64,000 nucleotides of DNA from Haemaphysalis longicornis. Its lineage: Eukaryota; Arthropoda; Arachnida; Ixodida; Ixodidae. Location of the stretch: NCBI GenBank assembly GCA_013339765.2, contig CM023449.1, positions 202,331,422 through 202,395,421 on the forward strand. The letters run 5' to 3'. A program made the translations under genes and the position numbers. Position 1 is the stretch's first letter. The number at the start of each line of letters is the position of its first letter. Under the pieces are notes generated by a model. It made no database searches. It was given only the letters and a program-made list of their open reading frames with translations, and was not told the DNA's origin. Shown here one piece after another: positions 1-12,013 of this stretch.

Positions 1-500
1 CATTACCAATTCGGTTGTGCTTTAAGAGGTATTAGAAAAGGTGAACGTAGCGAATGGTTCTGATAAATAGCGATTATAAAAGATCCCTCAGCTTCCTCGC
101 ACTAGTAAAACTTACTAAACTAACAAGTTTACATCGCGAAACATAGGAATCAGTACGATCACATGCCGAATTGTTTCGGTGTGTGCGCTTCTGTCGCGCC
201 GTGTTGTAGCCGAAGCTAGCACATCAAGATGGCTATGTTCCTCTGTCTCACCCTTCCAAAGATGTCTCTCTTTTATCTTTCTTCCGAGAAACGGCCGGGC
301 TACAGCGGCAGCATCCCCCGCTCTAGCCCGGCCGTCAGGGACGCTGCTGCTGCTGCGTTCCCGACGTCGCCCTCACGAATTCCAGGTAAGGCCTGGCAGA
401 ATCTCTAGTTTCACTATTTGTAGAGCTATGTGTATTAATTCAAGTTACGTCGCATGGGTATTTGTTGTGGGTGTCGTTTAAGGCTTTGCTTTCCAACCAC
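1..500. other. unassigned left edge
   Basis: No recognised gene or repeat apart from the candidate exon at 262-385. The segment 300-385 is GC-rich compared with the AT-rich first 180 bases. Confidence 0.4.
262..385 (+). CDS. candidate host exon ending in a splice donor
   Basis: An open frame starts at ATG 262 and runs 41 codons plus one base. It reaches CAG|GTAAGG, a near-perfect splice donor, with the cut after base 385. The peptide is rich in Ser, Ala, Pro and Arg and has five alanines in a row; I do not recognise it. A pyrimidine-rich run ending in AAAG lies just before the ATG, so the stretch could also be an internal exon. The frame is open upstream of the ATG too. Support is only the donor consensus and an open frame of modest length, so chance is quite possible. 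No partner exon was found downstream. Confidence 0.2.
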
Positions 501-504
501 CAGC

Positions 505-2325
505 GTGGATTGGCGCCAATTTTTTACCAAAGTTATAGCTAGCCGCATAGGTGACAGCCTGGATTCCCAACAACCTAGAGAGCACGCTCGGCTTAGGAAA
601 GGGTACACAAATGGATCACATCCATGTCGTCAATCAACTGTGGAGGAACCCGCTTCAAGCGCTAAGTGTTAGCGAGCCCAAACCCGCCCGATGAAGTACC
701 GCCGACCATCATGAAAACAAATCACAGGTTTATTCAGAAAATCCATCACGAAAAGGAGAAATAAAGCAACTTAGGGGGCACTATTACGGTAGTACACGAA
801 ACGTGCACTTAAAGCGCGTAAATAAGGCATTGCGGTAAATGAAGCACTGTTTGTCCACCAAGTCACGCCATGGTGCTTTTCCCTCACGGTTGTGTCTTCG
901 ACCAGTTCTGCGGACGTCGGGTGGAGATTGTCCACAGTGGACGTGGGTTGCTCCTTCGTCCACGGGAGGCAGGATTCTGGCTCACCGCCCCCCGTCACTT
1001 CCGTCCACAGCCAAAGGCCGCAGCTCCTATCGCGTTTGCCTGCGTGCGCACTGCGAACCACTTTTCTACAGCTGCAGGTCCATTTGCACATGGGCCGGCT
1101 TGACGCGCACTTCGCCTTCCTATGATCGCAGCACGCCCACTATGCGCAGTCACCCGCACGCAGGGGACAAAGGGCCCGTGCTCACGTGGACACAGGGCTC
1201 ACGTGCCGACAAGCGATAGAGCAATCCGCAGAGTACAATAAAGCTCTTTTCATAGGGTTTTCAGAGTATGAGGAAGCGTTTTGTTCTGTACTCACCGCAG
1301 CAATTCTACAAGCACTAAAAGAACAGGGAATAGAGGATACCTACTTTAAAAACCGAGATGACATATATAAGGAATTTACGGAGAGGATAACCCTCCTCAA
1401 GAAAAGCTGTAAATTTTCGATCCGAAAGGCGTTAAGACGCGCAGACGCCATCTCGCCAAAACTATTCACAGCTTGTCTGGAGGAAGCATGAAAAAAAAAC
1501 TTGACTAAGAAAATACAGGATAAATAACAAATGGGGAATACTTGAGCCAACTCAGGTTTTCTAAAGACATTGTTATGCTGAGTGATGCTGCAGACACATG
1601 CAAACAATGCCTCAGGAACTTCCATTAAAAAGAACGTCCATGTGGTGTGGCAAAAATACATATAATAAATTTAAATTATGCGAAATAAATATACCAACTA
1701 CGATCTCTTCGGCTTACGAAAGGAAACCTGTAAGTAAAAGAATATAACTACCTCGGACACTTGGTTATTGCTGCCCCAACCACGAGATACAAATCCTGAG
1801 AAGAATAGGCTTGCGTTGTGAAGCACTCGGAAAGCACTCCAAATAACGAAAAGTAAGCTACCTCGGTCACCTAAAAGACAAATCTATAACCAGTGCAGGC
1901 TGCCGGGAATGACACACGGAGTAGAAGTTTGGTGCCCCCGGGAAGAACTAGGAGGTTAAATCAGGTAGGCTGAACGGGCCATTGAACAAGTAATCTAAGA
2001 AATACCACTCATTGACAGGAAACCAGCAACCTGAATCAAGGAACAAAATACAGTGGACGATTTCGTACTTCAAATGAATAAAAAAATAATTTGGCCTGGC
2101 CGTACAGTGAAACGATCGAACAACCGGTGGACAAGTAGGGTAATAGAGTGGACTCCAAGAGACGGGTCTAGAAGGGCAAGGTCAGTAACATGACGGAGGG
2201 ACGAAATACGGGAATTCGGGAGCAAACTGTGGACTCGAGAAGCTCAGGATAGAGCGTTTGGAGGTCAGTGAGAGAGGGCTTTGCCCTGCAGTGCACCTGA
2301 GATGATGATGATGATTGTTGTTATT
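505..2325 (+). mobile_element. old degenerate RTE-clade LINE copy
   Basis: Pieces of an RTE-type reverse transcriptase can be read in order. At about 515-645 the frame gives the FTKVIASRI...QPRE...RKGYT block, which matches the same block of the better copy at 6.7-9.7 kb. At 1208-1490 the frame resumes with the block around AEYNKALFIGFSEYEEAF. The catalytic FADD box at about 1555 is changed (LRFSKD). The 3' end reads GGCTTTGCCCTGCAGTG and then (ATG)n at 2302-2314, the usual RTE-family tail here. Many stops and frameshifts are present. About 560 bases of foreign sequence (645-1207) interrupt the reverse transcriptase. Confidence 0.65.
645..1207. other. unassigned insertion inside the RTE copy
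   Basis: The RTE reading stops around 645 and resumes around 1208, so this GC-rich segment is probably an insertion. The hexamer CAAGCG occurs near both ends (655-660 and 1210-1215), but I cannot show that it is a target duplication. No coding similarity or terminal repeats were recognised. Confidence 0.3.
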
Positions 2326-2867
2326 ACTCTAATGATGGTGACGACGACAACGACGACGAAATTTGCAGCAGCTAAATAGGAAGATCTGCCCTCTTTGCGT
2401 CTAGTGGCGTAAAAAGTAACTAGTGTTCTGCTGCCCCGGCAACGTCATGCCCTCCTCTCTGTCGTCATACCTACAGGTCATACCCTTCATATCCTCCCTC
2501 TGCTTTCCCTTAATGATTTCACCTGAGGCAACCCGCACATTCTATGGTGGGATATTTTCTCTTGTTCTTCAGACAGCTCGAACCATCATCTTTGGTTCTC
2601 AATGTCTGCTATAACTCGCCTATTTTCGAACTTCTGTGACCTTTGGCGGGGCTTTGTTAATCGGTTCTTTGTGATATCTGGGCCCCGTTCTGTCTACATC
2701 AGCTGTTCCTGTTTAGTTTTATCAGGTTGGGTGGCTAAGGTGGTCCCGAGCATTTAGAATGAATGGTGTTTGGCGTGTGTCGATCTGTCATCTCGTTCCT
2801 ATCAATTTCGCTTGTCTGTTCAGGCTGGCGATGCGCTACAGACACACCTCGGCCCCAGGCATCCTCG
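2326..2867. other. unassigned spacer
   Basis: This lies between the RTE copy and the gypsy A target site. It contains a short GAC/GAT-rich simple-sequence run at about 2334-2362. No gene was recognised. Confidence 0.4.
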
Positions 2868-2871
2868 ATAT

Positions 2872-3284
2872 TGTCACGTAGCTAAAAACGACGGTGTAGA
2901 TTTCAATGACACCAAGCTTATTGGAGCGAACATGTGCTCCCCTATCAACTGGAAGTATGTACAGGCGGCTAAATAGCAGTCAACAAAGTGACGTGCGCAG
3001 ACTCGTGTCGAAGAATCGGATGCCGCGGTGTCTGTTCTGCCGTCATTTATCTGTCGGCGCGAGGGCTTCTCAATCAGTCAAATTGCATCGGGAACACTGT
3101 ACGTCATTGAAGAGTATTCTAGGTTAGTTCGCGACACTCTTTCTATCAAAGGGGATAACACGTGCGGCATGAAGAGTAGAACATGCACTTCACTTGACCG
3201 ACGGATACCACAGATACATAGCCCGGCGCAGCCCAGCGGCAAAAGCAAAACATAAACGAAAAACCCAAAACATGGTTTGTGGCA
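2872..3284 (-). repeat. gypsy A LTR, left (3' LTR of the element)
   Basis: 413 bp. It aligns with 10496-10907 and, more distantly, with the B LTRs. Shared landmarks are TGTCACG at the start, the GGAGCGAAC-tGTGCTCCCC block, and an A-rich end of the AAACAAACCCAA type followed by a GGCA end. It has diverged clearly from its partner, so the insertion is old. Confidence 0.85.
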
Positions 3285-3376
3285 TTACTACCTCTCTGAT
3301 AGGCATCGACCCAGTGCTAAAATTAATGACAGCCCGGTTAAACAAAAAAACGTTCGCCATCGTGCGTAGTAAGGTA

Positions 3377-6300
3377 TCACGCGAACCTCTTGGACGAGTT
3401 CGGGCCGCGGGCGTCGTCGTGATGTTCCGGAATCACAATCGGGGTCACCTCGTAGTTAAGTTGGCCAACACTTTGTAGAATCCTATAGGGTCTGAAATAC
3501 AGTCGTAGAAGCTTCTCACGGAATCCATGTCGTCGTATGGGAGTCCGAACCCACACACGATCTCCTGGGTGGTACTCGGCGTCTTGGCGTCGGAGGCTGT
3601 AGCGTCGGGCATCCACCAGCTGCTGGTCCGTTGTGCGAACTCGAGCGAGCTAGCGGGACTCCTCCGCACTCTGATGGAATCCTTGTGCGTCGCCGTTGAG
3701 GTCGTCGTCTTCTAACATGCGGAAGCATGGCGTCAAGCATCTTAGTCTGCCATTATCTGTAGTCAAGCGGGAACTGTGTCATCCGCGTGGTTTTTGTGGA
3801 TAGCCGTATTGTACGCACTCGGGACACAGGGAAGGACTCCGTCCCAAGTCTTATGTTCAACGTCGACGTACATAGACAACATATTCCAGGTTGTCTTGTT
3901 CAGACGTCCTATTGGTCCGTTCGTTTGGGGGTGGTACGCCGTCGTCCTTCGGTGATCCGCGTTGCTGTAGCGTAAAATTCCTTGCTTGCGCTCCTCAGTT
4001 ATGGCCGTTCCACTGCCCGTGATTAGCAATTCATGGGGCTCCATGTCGCAGCACAACTTGGTTTATGAGAGACTTGCCGACTTCTTGTGCAGTCCCCCTC
4101 GAAAGAACGGCAGTCTCTGCGTAGCGCATCATGTAGTATGTTGCTAAGACAATGCACTTGTTCTGGCATCGTGACCTAGGGAACGGGCCCAGATGGTCCA
4201 TTCAAATCTGTTGAAAGGGCATCGATGACACGGCGATCGGATGCAAAAGTCCGGCGGGTCTTGTCGGTGGCGTCGTTCGTCGCGGCGAGTCACAGCAGCT
4301 CCAGACGTAGCGGGTGACATCGTATGCAAGACGGCGCCAGTAGCACTTTGTGTTGATTTTTGGAATAGCGCGAGCTCTGCCGAGATACCCGGAAAACGGG
4401 GCGTCGTGGCATGCTTCCAAACTTTCGTCGCGATGGTCTGCGGAGATGACAGGAAGATAATTCGTTCTCGTTCCTGTGCTGAAATTCTTTACGAGGACGG
4501 AGTTTTTCAGGCTGAATGCTGGTAAGTTCCGTTTGAAGGACCTAGTCACGGTGGCGTTGCGTGCGTCGAGGTAGTCAATCATGACGCGTAACTCATTGTC
4601 GGCAACCTGCTAGGCGGCTAGGTGGTTTACCGTCGCGACACCAAAGAATGCGCTGTCTTCGTCAGAATCTTGTGGTGGTGGGTAGACGGGGGTCCTAGAC
4701 AGGCAGCCGGCGTCGGAGTGCCGGAATAATAAACTACTGTAACGTCGAATTCTTGCAGGCGCAAGCTCCACCTACCCAGAAGGCAAGAGGGGTGTTTCAA
4801 AGTGGCGAACGAACACAGCGCATGGTGGTCTGTCACAACCTTGAATGGTCTTCCATACACGCATGGGCGAAATTTGGAAATGGCCCATATAATCGCGAGG
4901 CACTCTTTCTCGGAGGCGGAGTAGTTTTTTTCTACCTTGGACAGAATACGGCTGGCATTGGTGATTACTTTTTTGCAATTGCTTTTCCTTTGGACGAGGA
5001 TGGCCCCCAAGTTCATATCACTGGCTTCCCTAAGAATTTTTGTTCCGGCGGTTTTGTCGAACTGAACGAGCACAGGTGCGCTTTGCAGGCGTTCTTGCAG
5101 CTCGCAGAAGCCTTCCTCTTGGGCACTTTTCCAGCTGAAAGGGGTGCTATCTTTCGTCAATCGCGTGAGTGGTTCTGCGATGCGTTCAAAAGTTACGACG
5201 AAGCGCCGCTAGTACGCGCACAGTCCGAGAAATCTTTGCACGCTGTTCTTGTCTCGCGGTCTTGGGAATTTCGCTATGGCTTAAGTTTTCCCCGGGCCAG
5301 GCAGGACTCCCGCGGCGTTGAGAATGTGGCCGAAGAACGTCAGCTCCTCGTACGCGAATCGACACTTTTCAGGCTTCAGCGTTAACCCCGACGTACGAAT
5401 GGCCTCGAGTACAGACTATAACCTTGCAAGGTGTTCCTCGAAAGTCCCGCAGAATACCACAACGTCGTCGAGGTATACGAGCCGGGTGTGCCCCTTCCAC
5501 AAGCTAGCATAGTATCCAAGTCACTTTGAAACGTTGCTGTGCCATGCACAGCCCGAACGGCACCACCTTGAACTCGTATAGGCCGTCAGGGGTTATGAAT
5601 GCAGTCTTCTCTCGGTCTCACTAGTCTACATCAATTTGCCAGTAGCCTGTCTTCAAATCGATCGAAGAGAAGTCCTTTGCGTGGCATACGTGGTCGAGGT
5701 TGTCGTCGATTCGTGGCAGGGGGTACAAGCCCTTTTTGTTGATCTTGTTCAGTCGCCGGTAGCCGACGCAGGACCATAATGTGCCATCTTTTTTATTCTC
5801 GAGTACGACCGGCCCAGCCCACGTGCTTTTTTATGGCGGTATCATAGAGTCGCTGTCGACTTGTATCCGGATGGCTTCCCGTTCGTGTGTAGACACGCGG
5901 TGCGGTGACTGTCGGGTAGGTCGGGCTCCATCTCCGGTTATTATTCGGTGCTTCGCTAGCGTTGTCTGACGTCATTTTATTTCGACGAAAAACACTCGCA
6001 GTAGTGACGCAGCAAAGCACACTTTCATCCGTTTTTTTCTCGCGGTAGCGCCCGGCTCACGTCGAACGGATGCGGAAGCTTCAAGGCATCTACGTCTGCG
6101 TGTTTAAAGTCGACGACAGCGATCACGTCACTTGCTTCTTGTGTTTGTTTGAGGAACGCACTTGCAGCGCCCTTGTTTAAGTACTGGTACTCCTCGGCGA
6201 AATTACTGAACAAAACAAGGCATTTACGTTGCTTAACGCGCGTCATACCTCTTTCGATGGAGACACCACGGTCCAGAAGCCAACTTTGGTTACCCTCTAC

Positions 6301-6686
6301 TGTAGCCTCGATCTTCACAGTATACGCTGATCATCAAGATTGCGCGGACCGGCAGAGTGACGTGATCATTGGATATTCTTACAGCATCCCGGTGATCGGA
6401 GGTCAGTTCTGGCGTCCTGAAGTGATCGGAGGAAGAAGTCATCGACTTGGTCCGCAGATCAATTATTGCACCGTTGTCCTTAAAAATGTGCATTTCGAGA
6501 ATTACGTTGCGGGAGCAGTTAGGGAAAATGGCGAAGGCAGCAGCGTACGTGGTACCAACAATGGTGACGTGCGATGTACACGTTCCACATGGCGTTACGA
6601 GATGTCCTCTCTATGCGCGCATGTGCGGAGCTTCCGATCGGGTCGTAAATTTCTTCAGCTTGGAGACTAATAATTTGCTCATTACC
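3377..6686 (-). pseudogene. gypsy A pol remnant (integrase, RNase H, RT, protease side)
   Basis: Read from high to low coordinates the blocks are: protease-RT linker (6490-6025), reverse transcriptase (about 5830-5290, with YLDD retained near 5480), RNase H (5160-4627), integrase zinc region (4582-4202), integrase core (4056-3763) and integrase C-terminus (3616-3377). All lie in different frames with stops. The integrase glutamate, which follows NGLT in B, is replaced (NGPIGRLNKT here), and the RNase H TDASD motif reads REASD. The fragment stops at about 6686, where the LINE begins. It is a dead relative of the B polyprotein. Confidence 0.8.
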
Positions 6687-9674
6687 TCCCATGAATACGC
6701 CAATTAACCCACGGCCCTCAGTCCCCAGCGGCTGCGAAGCAACTGACCACGGCGGCGGTCACCCCTGTGACGCAGCAGAGGGAGCTAAGAATCCCTGGAT
6801 CCGGATAGGCCGCCAATGGAATCTGAACCTGGCAACATTAAACGCATGAACCTTATCTAGCGAAGCAAGTCTCGAGGTGTTGTTCGAGGAATTAGAGGGC
6901 AATAAATAGGATGTTATGGGGCTTAGCGAGGTTAGGAGGGCAGGCGAAGCCTTTATGGTGCTGAAAAATGGACACGTCCTATGTTACCGTGGTCTAGAGG
7001 ACAGAAGAGAACTGGGAGTGGGATTTCTAGGCAATAAAAGCATAGCTGCCAACATAGACGAATACTATAGCATTAACGAAAGGGCAGCAGGCCTTGTAAT
7101 TAGGTTTAATAAGAGGTACAAGCTCAAGGTGGTGCAGGGCTACGCGCCCACATCCAGCCACGATGACCAAGTAGTGGAACGCTTCTATGAAGATGTGGAA
7201 TCGGCAATGGCTAAAGTAAAAACACAGTATACCGTAGTTATGGGGGACTTCAATGCTAAAGTAGGCAAGAATCAGGCTGGAGACAAGGCAGTTGGAAACT
7301 ATGGTCTGGGCTTAGAAATAGCAGGGGGGACCTACTAGTTGAGTTTGCAGAACGGAATAACCTCCGCACAATGAATACCTTCGTCTGTGAACGGGAGAGT
7401 CTGAAGTGGACCTGGAGGAGCCCGAATGGGGAGCACAAAAATGAAATAGACTTCATATTATGCGATAACCCTGGCGTCGTGCAGGATGTGGAAGTGCTCG
7501 GAAGGGTAAGGTGTAGTGACCACCGTATGATAGGATCTCGAATTAGGCTAGATTTAGGAGGGACCGCAACAAGCTAGTACGAAAGAAGCCGATAAATGAG
7601 CTAACAGTAAGACGTAAAAAAGAAAAATTCAGGATCGCGCTGCAGAACCGATATTCCGTTCTTAACGAGAAAGCCGAGCTTACGACACAGGAAGCCAGCG
7701 ACAACCTTACACGCATTATCACGGAGTGTGCAGTAGAAGTTGGGGGCACTATGGCTAGACAGGATACTGGTAAACTTTCACAGGAGACGAAAGATCTAAT
7801 CAGGAAACTCCAAACCATGACAATCTCTACCGCAGCTGACAGAATAGAACTAGCGGAGCTCTCTAAGTTAATGAATAAGCGTAAGACAGCTGACATACGG
7901 AAGTATAATATGGAGAGGATCGAATACGCTGTAAAGAACGGACGTAGCCTGAGAGCAGTGAAGAGGCGTCTTCGCGTGGGGAAAAATCAGATGTATGCAC
8001 TTAAGGATAAGCAAGGCAATGTCATCACAAATAGGGATAAAATAGTCACAGTAGCTATATCCGAGGAGTTCTATAGGGATCTGTACAGTAGCCGGGACAT
8101 CCAGGATAATGCCGAACAAGACAGTAGTTCAGAGGAGATAGACATCCCACCAGTAACGACCGAAGAAGTAAGGCAGGCTTTGAAAGAAATGAAAGGGGGC
8201 AAAGCACCTGGTGAGGATCAGATAACAACAGACCTCTTGAATGATGGAGGAGAAATTGTACATGAAAAACTGGCAAACCTGCATACGCAATGCCTAATGA
8301 CCGCAACGGTGCCGGAATCTTGGAAGAACGCGAACATTATCCTAATCCATAAGAAAGGCGACATGAAGCACTTCAAAAATTACAGGCTGATCAGCTTACT
8401 GTCAGTCGTCTACAAGGTACTTACCAAGGTAATCGCTAACAGAATTTCTGCAACCTTAGATTTCAGTCAACCTAAAGAACAAGCAGGGTTCCGTAAAGGT
8501 TATTCAACAATGGACCATATTCACGCGATCAATCAGGTGATAGAGAAGTGCGCTGAGTATACTGAACCCCTATCAATAGCCTTCATAGATTATGAGAAAG
8601 CATTTGACTCGGTCAAAACCCTAGCAGCCATTTAGGCATTACGGAACCAGGGGGTAGATGAGCATTATGTAAGAATACTAGAGGATATCTACAATGGGTC
8701 TACAGCTACCATCATCCTCCATAGGGAGAGCAGTAAATACCTATAAGGAAGGGTGTCAGACAAGGAGACACAATCTCTCCAATGTTATTACAGCATGTTT
8801 ACAAAAAATATCATAACGTTGGATTAGGAACAGGTGGGAGTAAGGGTTAATGGAGAATACCTCAGTAACCTCAGATTTGCTGATGACTTTTTGACTAGCA
8901 AAGTACTCGGGACGAATTGCAACGCATGCTTTCCGCACTGGGCGACAGAGTAGAACGTGTTGGCCTGAAAATTAATATGCAGAAAACTAAAGTAATGATC
9001 TATAACCTCGGGATGCACAGCGGGTTTGAGATAGGTGGGCGAGCAGTGGAACTGGTAGGCGAATATATTTACTTAGTCCAAGTTGTGACCCCACGATCTC
9101 AACCATGAGGCCGAGATAATTAGAAGGATCAGAATGGGGTGGGGTGCATATGGCAGACATTTTCAGATAATGAATAGCAGCTACCATTGTCGCTGAAGAA
9201 GAAAGTCTATGACAGCTGCATCTTACCGGTACTCACCTACGGGGCAGAAAACTTCGAGGCTCACTAAGAGGGTTCAACTAAATTGAGAACGACTCAGCGG
9301 GCAATGGAGCGCAAAATGATAGTGTAAAGCATTAGGGACAAGAAGAGAGCGGAGTGGGTCAGGGAGCAAACTGGTGTTAAAGACATATAAGTCAGAAACT
9401 AAGAAGGAAGAAATGGACGTGGGCAGGGTATGTAATGCGAAGGCAAGATAAACCGCTGGTGTTAAGGGTAACAGAAGGGGGGGGGGCGGGATCCTAGAGA
9501 GACAAGCGTTTGCAGTGCCGGCAGAAAGTTAGATGGGCAGATGAGATCAAGAAGTTGCGGGGGGTAAATTGGTCACAGTTGGCACAGGACCGGGGTAATT
9601 GGAGAATAAGGGGAGAAGCCTTTGCCCTGCAGTGGGCGCAGATAGGCTGGTGGTGTGATTTATGATGATGATGA
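6687..9674 (+). mobile_element. full-length but degenerate RTE-clade LINE nested in gypsy A
   Basis: The element begins just before an ATG at 6691 and ends in (ATG)n at 9662-9674. It encodes an apurinic-type endonuclease followed by a reverse transcriptase. Gypsy A sequence lies on both sides: protease region to about 6686, gag from about 9787. The 3' end (GCCTTTGCCCTGCAGTGGG then ATG repeats) is shared with the other RTE copies in the window. I see no clean target duplication. This is the best-preserved RTE copy here. Confidence 0.85.
6691..9640 (+). pseudogene. RTE endonuclease-reverse transcriptase ORF, broken
   Basis: The N-terminal endonuclease-exonuclease-phosphatase domain spans about 6840-7560. 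Visible motifs are LSEVRR, the VVMGDFNAKVG box near 7240, and CSDHRMI near 7520, which supplies the conserved Asp-His. The reverse transcriptase runs from about 8140 and includes ILIHKKGD, QAGFRKGYSTMDHI, FIDYEKAFDSV (8580-8610) and the catalytic FADD at about 8878. Breaks include stops at 6849 and 6909, a frame change in a G run at 7324-7330, another near 7560, a stop at 8633, and several later shifts. The protein class nicks DNA and reverse-transcribes the LINE RNA at the target. This copy cannot do so as it stands. Confidence 0.85.
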
Positions 9675-9786
9675 GGTGTTTCGGATCCAGTTGTCTTGAG
9701 GCGACCACACCAAAGCTATGAATGGACACCTTGGACCATGGAAGCCACCCCAGCTCCATTGACTGCGGGGTGGCTTAGACTGTGTG
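9675..9786. other. short unassigned junction between LINE and gypsy A gag
   Basis: These 112 bases match neither the LINE nor, clearly, the gypsy family. A perfect 9 bp inverted repeat (AGCCACCCC / GGGGTGGCT) with a 15-base loop lies at 9743-9775. Confidence 0.4.
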
Positions 9787-10470
9787 CACTGACTGGCGGT
9801 CGCACCGCCTTGTTCGGATTTCGAGCGTCTTCTCCATCGCTGCTTCCTCACAAGCGAATTCTGATACGGTCTTGGGGGAGTTGTGAACAAGGGCACGCGA
9901 AAACCTTTTGCTTTGCCCCTCACATCAGAAACCTTAGTTTCATTTCATCCTAATTCTGGGTCTACACGGCGAAAAAGTCACTTGATCTCCTAGACGAAGG
10001 TTGTGACCCTTCTTCGGGATACTGCGTTCGAGTTTCAAGCAAAACCGCAGCGCGTTCTTTTCTCTTTCTTCCCACGGTAGCAAGGGTCATAAGGAACCCG
10101 CTTTTGAATTGAGTCCAGTTGGTCAAAATCTCTCGTGGTTCTCAAACTGGGTTCTAGCTAAATCTTCCAAGTGAAAGAAAACATGCCGGAACGTTTCTTC
10201 GTCGTCCCACTTGTTGAAAATCTGGACGTGCTCCAGTTTCTCCGACCATTGTTCTGGGTCTTCTGCAGGAGCTTCTCAGAATGATGGCCCTTCTCGTGGC
10301 TGGTTAGGACGTTTGGTGACTGTTTGTTGCACCACGGTGGTGGTTGCAGCGGTCGTTCTTTTGTGTTTGTCTGTCAGGAGACCAAACTCGGGCGGGAGAC
10401 CTCTTGCAGTCGGTGGCTGGCCCTAGCTGGACTGGTTTAGCGGTTTGCAGAGGTTTTTTAAAGCATAAAG
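9787..10470 (-). pseudogene. gypsy A gag remnant
   Basis: The reverse strand aligns with the B gag (57509-56840 there). The block around the WDDEETFRHVFF motif and the positions encoding 'ARTWFENHES' in B are recognisable in shifted frames. The zinc-knuckle half of gag is absent because the ~1 kb deletion at the LINE site removed it. Next to it the primer-binding site TTGGTGGAGGTGCTGGG (minus strand, about 10479-10495) is still visible. Confidence 0.7.
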
Positions 10471-10495
10471 GGTGCGTACCCAGCACCTCCACCAA

Positions 10496-10907
10496 TGTCA
10501 CGTAGCCAAAAACGACACAGCTGTCTTCAAGAAAAACAAGTTTATTGCAGTTAACTTGTGCTCCCCCAACAACTCAAGCAATACACATGCGGCGAAGCAG
10601 CAGTCAAAAAAGTGACGCCCGCAGACTGGTGTCGGTGAATCGAATGCCGTGGCGTCTACTCTGTAACCATTTTTCTATCGGCGCGAGGGCTTCTCGAACA
10701 GTCTAATTGCATCCAGAACACTGTAGATCATAGAAGATTATTCTAGGTTAGTTCGCGACACTCCCTCTATCAAAGGAGATAGCACGTGCGGCATAAAGAA
10801 TAGGACATGCACTTCACTTGGTCCATGGATAACACAGATAACGTAGCCCGGCTCAACTGGTCGGCAAAACAAAACAAACAAACAAATTCAATACATGATT
10901 AGTAGCA
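10496..10907 (-). repeat. gypsy A LTR, right (5' LTR of the element)
   Basis: 412 bp partner of 2872-3284. It begins TGTCACGTAGCC on the plus strand and ends AGTAGCA. Confidence 0.8.
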
Positions 10908-11893
10908 ACATAACAGTCCCGGACGATCCGCCGGCTGTACGAAGACTGTGTTCGGACCAGATGCCCATAGAAATACATGACAAAAATGCGCGAGGATCGC
11001 TTCTAGGGCACTCCGTAGACCATCCGGGATTGATAATCGAGGAAGACCACTGCTATTGTCTTCAGTGTGTTTTAGGGCCGTAGTAATACTACAAACAGCA
11101 TTTAAGTGGTTGGCATAACTCGAACTTTTCTTGTTCATCACCCAAGAGCGTTCCAAAGATCAAGCTGATGGGGATCCACAGTACAATGTTTTCCGGGTAA
11201 TTTTGCTCGCATAACGAAACCGTTTTCGCGTCAATAACCCCTGGAGGGTCGTCAACATGCAATTGAAGCCCTGCACAGCGCCCATAAATTCTTCAATTCC
11301 AAATAAACCTGTTGACACAGCACTCACAGTGATTTATTAACTCGTTAACGTTATTAGGCTCATTTCTCGGTTTTACCGTACCTGCTAGTATTCCGCTATC
11401 TGCCGTGGTCATCACGTGTTTGCGGAAGTGCGTCATCTTTGTTAACAGGAAACTACAACTGGGACAACCATATGCGAGGGCTCGCCCGAAAAATCAGTAC
11501 ACATTGTGGAAAGAAGAATAATGATACTCCGCTCGAAACGAGAGAAAAGATACGTGATTTAAGAAGCCGCCGCGCCCACGCATCGAAATCTGTTCTACAC
11601 GTATGGGTATGCTCGGCATACCCATGCTCCGCATACCAGTCGCATTTTCGGCACACACGGTCGCCAATCATGCTCTCCACTTTAGGCCACCACCAAAATC
11701 GCCAATCCAAACGATGTAATACCACCCCTAGCTGACATTGAGTCACCTAGATAACTGATGTCTGTGAATAATATAGCCAGGTTTTCTTAAACAGTTGCAA
11801 GCCTTGGTTAGAACCAGAAACGAAATAAATGTGTCCCATTAAAAAACAAAATTAGGTATATCACTTGTAAGCACAACCGTTTTGACGGTTATA
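10908..11893. other. unassigned spacer
   Basis: Begins with ACAT, the probable target duplicate of gypsy A. No gene recognised. A short dyad GGGTATGCTCGGCATACCC lies at about 11606-11624. Confidence 0.35.
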
Positions 11894-12008
11894 AAAATAT
11901 CCGTGGGCTTTTCACCACCACTAGCTCTGTCGGGAAAACCATGGGTGGCATCTTGCAGACAATTTACAGAACCTAAATATCGATCAGCATGTAATATCAG
12001 AAAAGCGT
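11894..12008 (+). repeat. direct repeat flanking a 620 bp dispersed unit (left)
   Basis: About 115 bp beginning AAATATCCGTGGGCT and ending near the AATATCAGAAAAGCGTG run. It matches 12645-12780 in the same orientation, with shared blocks for the ACCATG-GTGGC and CTTGCAGACAA-TTA-AGAACCTAAA stretches. Confidence 0.7.
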
Positions 12009-12013
12009 GTTTC

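Larger units (their letters stand above)
2872..10907 (-). mobile_element. Ty3/gypsy LTR retrotransposon, copy A, with nested RTE LINE
   Basis: Two LTRs of 413 and 412 bp, in the same orientation, bound a decayed gag-pol on the minus strand. Each starts TGTCACGTAG on the plus strand and ends near GGCA or AGCA. The internal part follows copy B at 52-58 kb block by block, so the two are one family. The base run before the left LTR is ATAT (2868-2871) and after the right LTR ACAT (10908-10911), a plausible 4 bp target duplication with one change. An RTE LINE occupies 6687-9674. Without it the copy is about 5.05 kb against 5.99 kb for B, so roughly 1 kb is missing at the LINE site. It is not expected to be active. 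Confidence 0.85.

Noticed and set aside
4753..5385. 210-codon plus-strand open frame
   Set aside because: It is antisense to the RNase H and RT part of gypsy A, and B has the same antisense openness; a shadow frame.
9743..9775. 9 bp inverted repeat as a regulatory hairpin
   Set aside because: It lies in a junction segment between transposons; no sign of a promoter or terminator.
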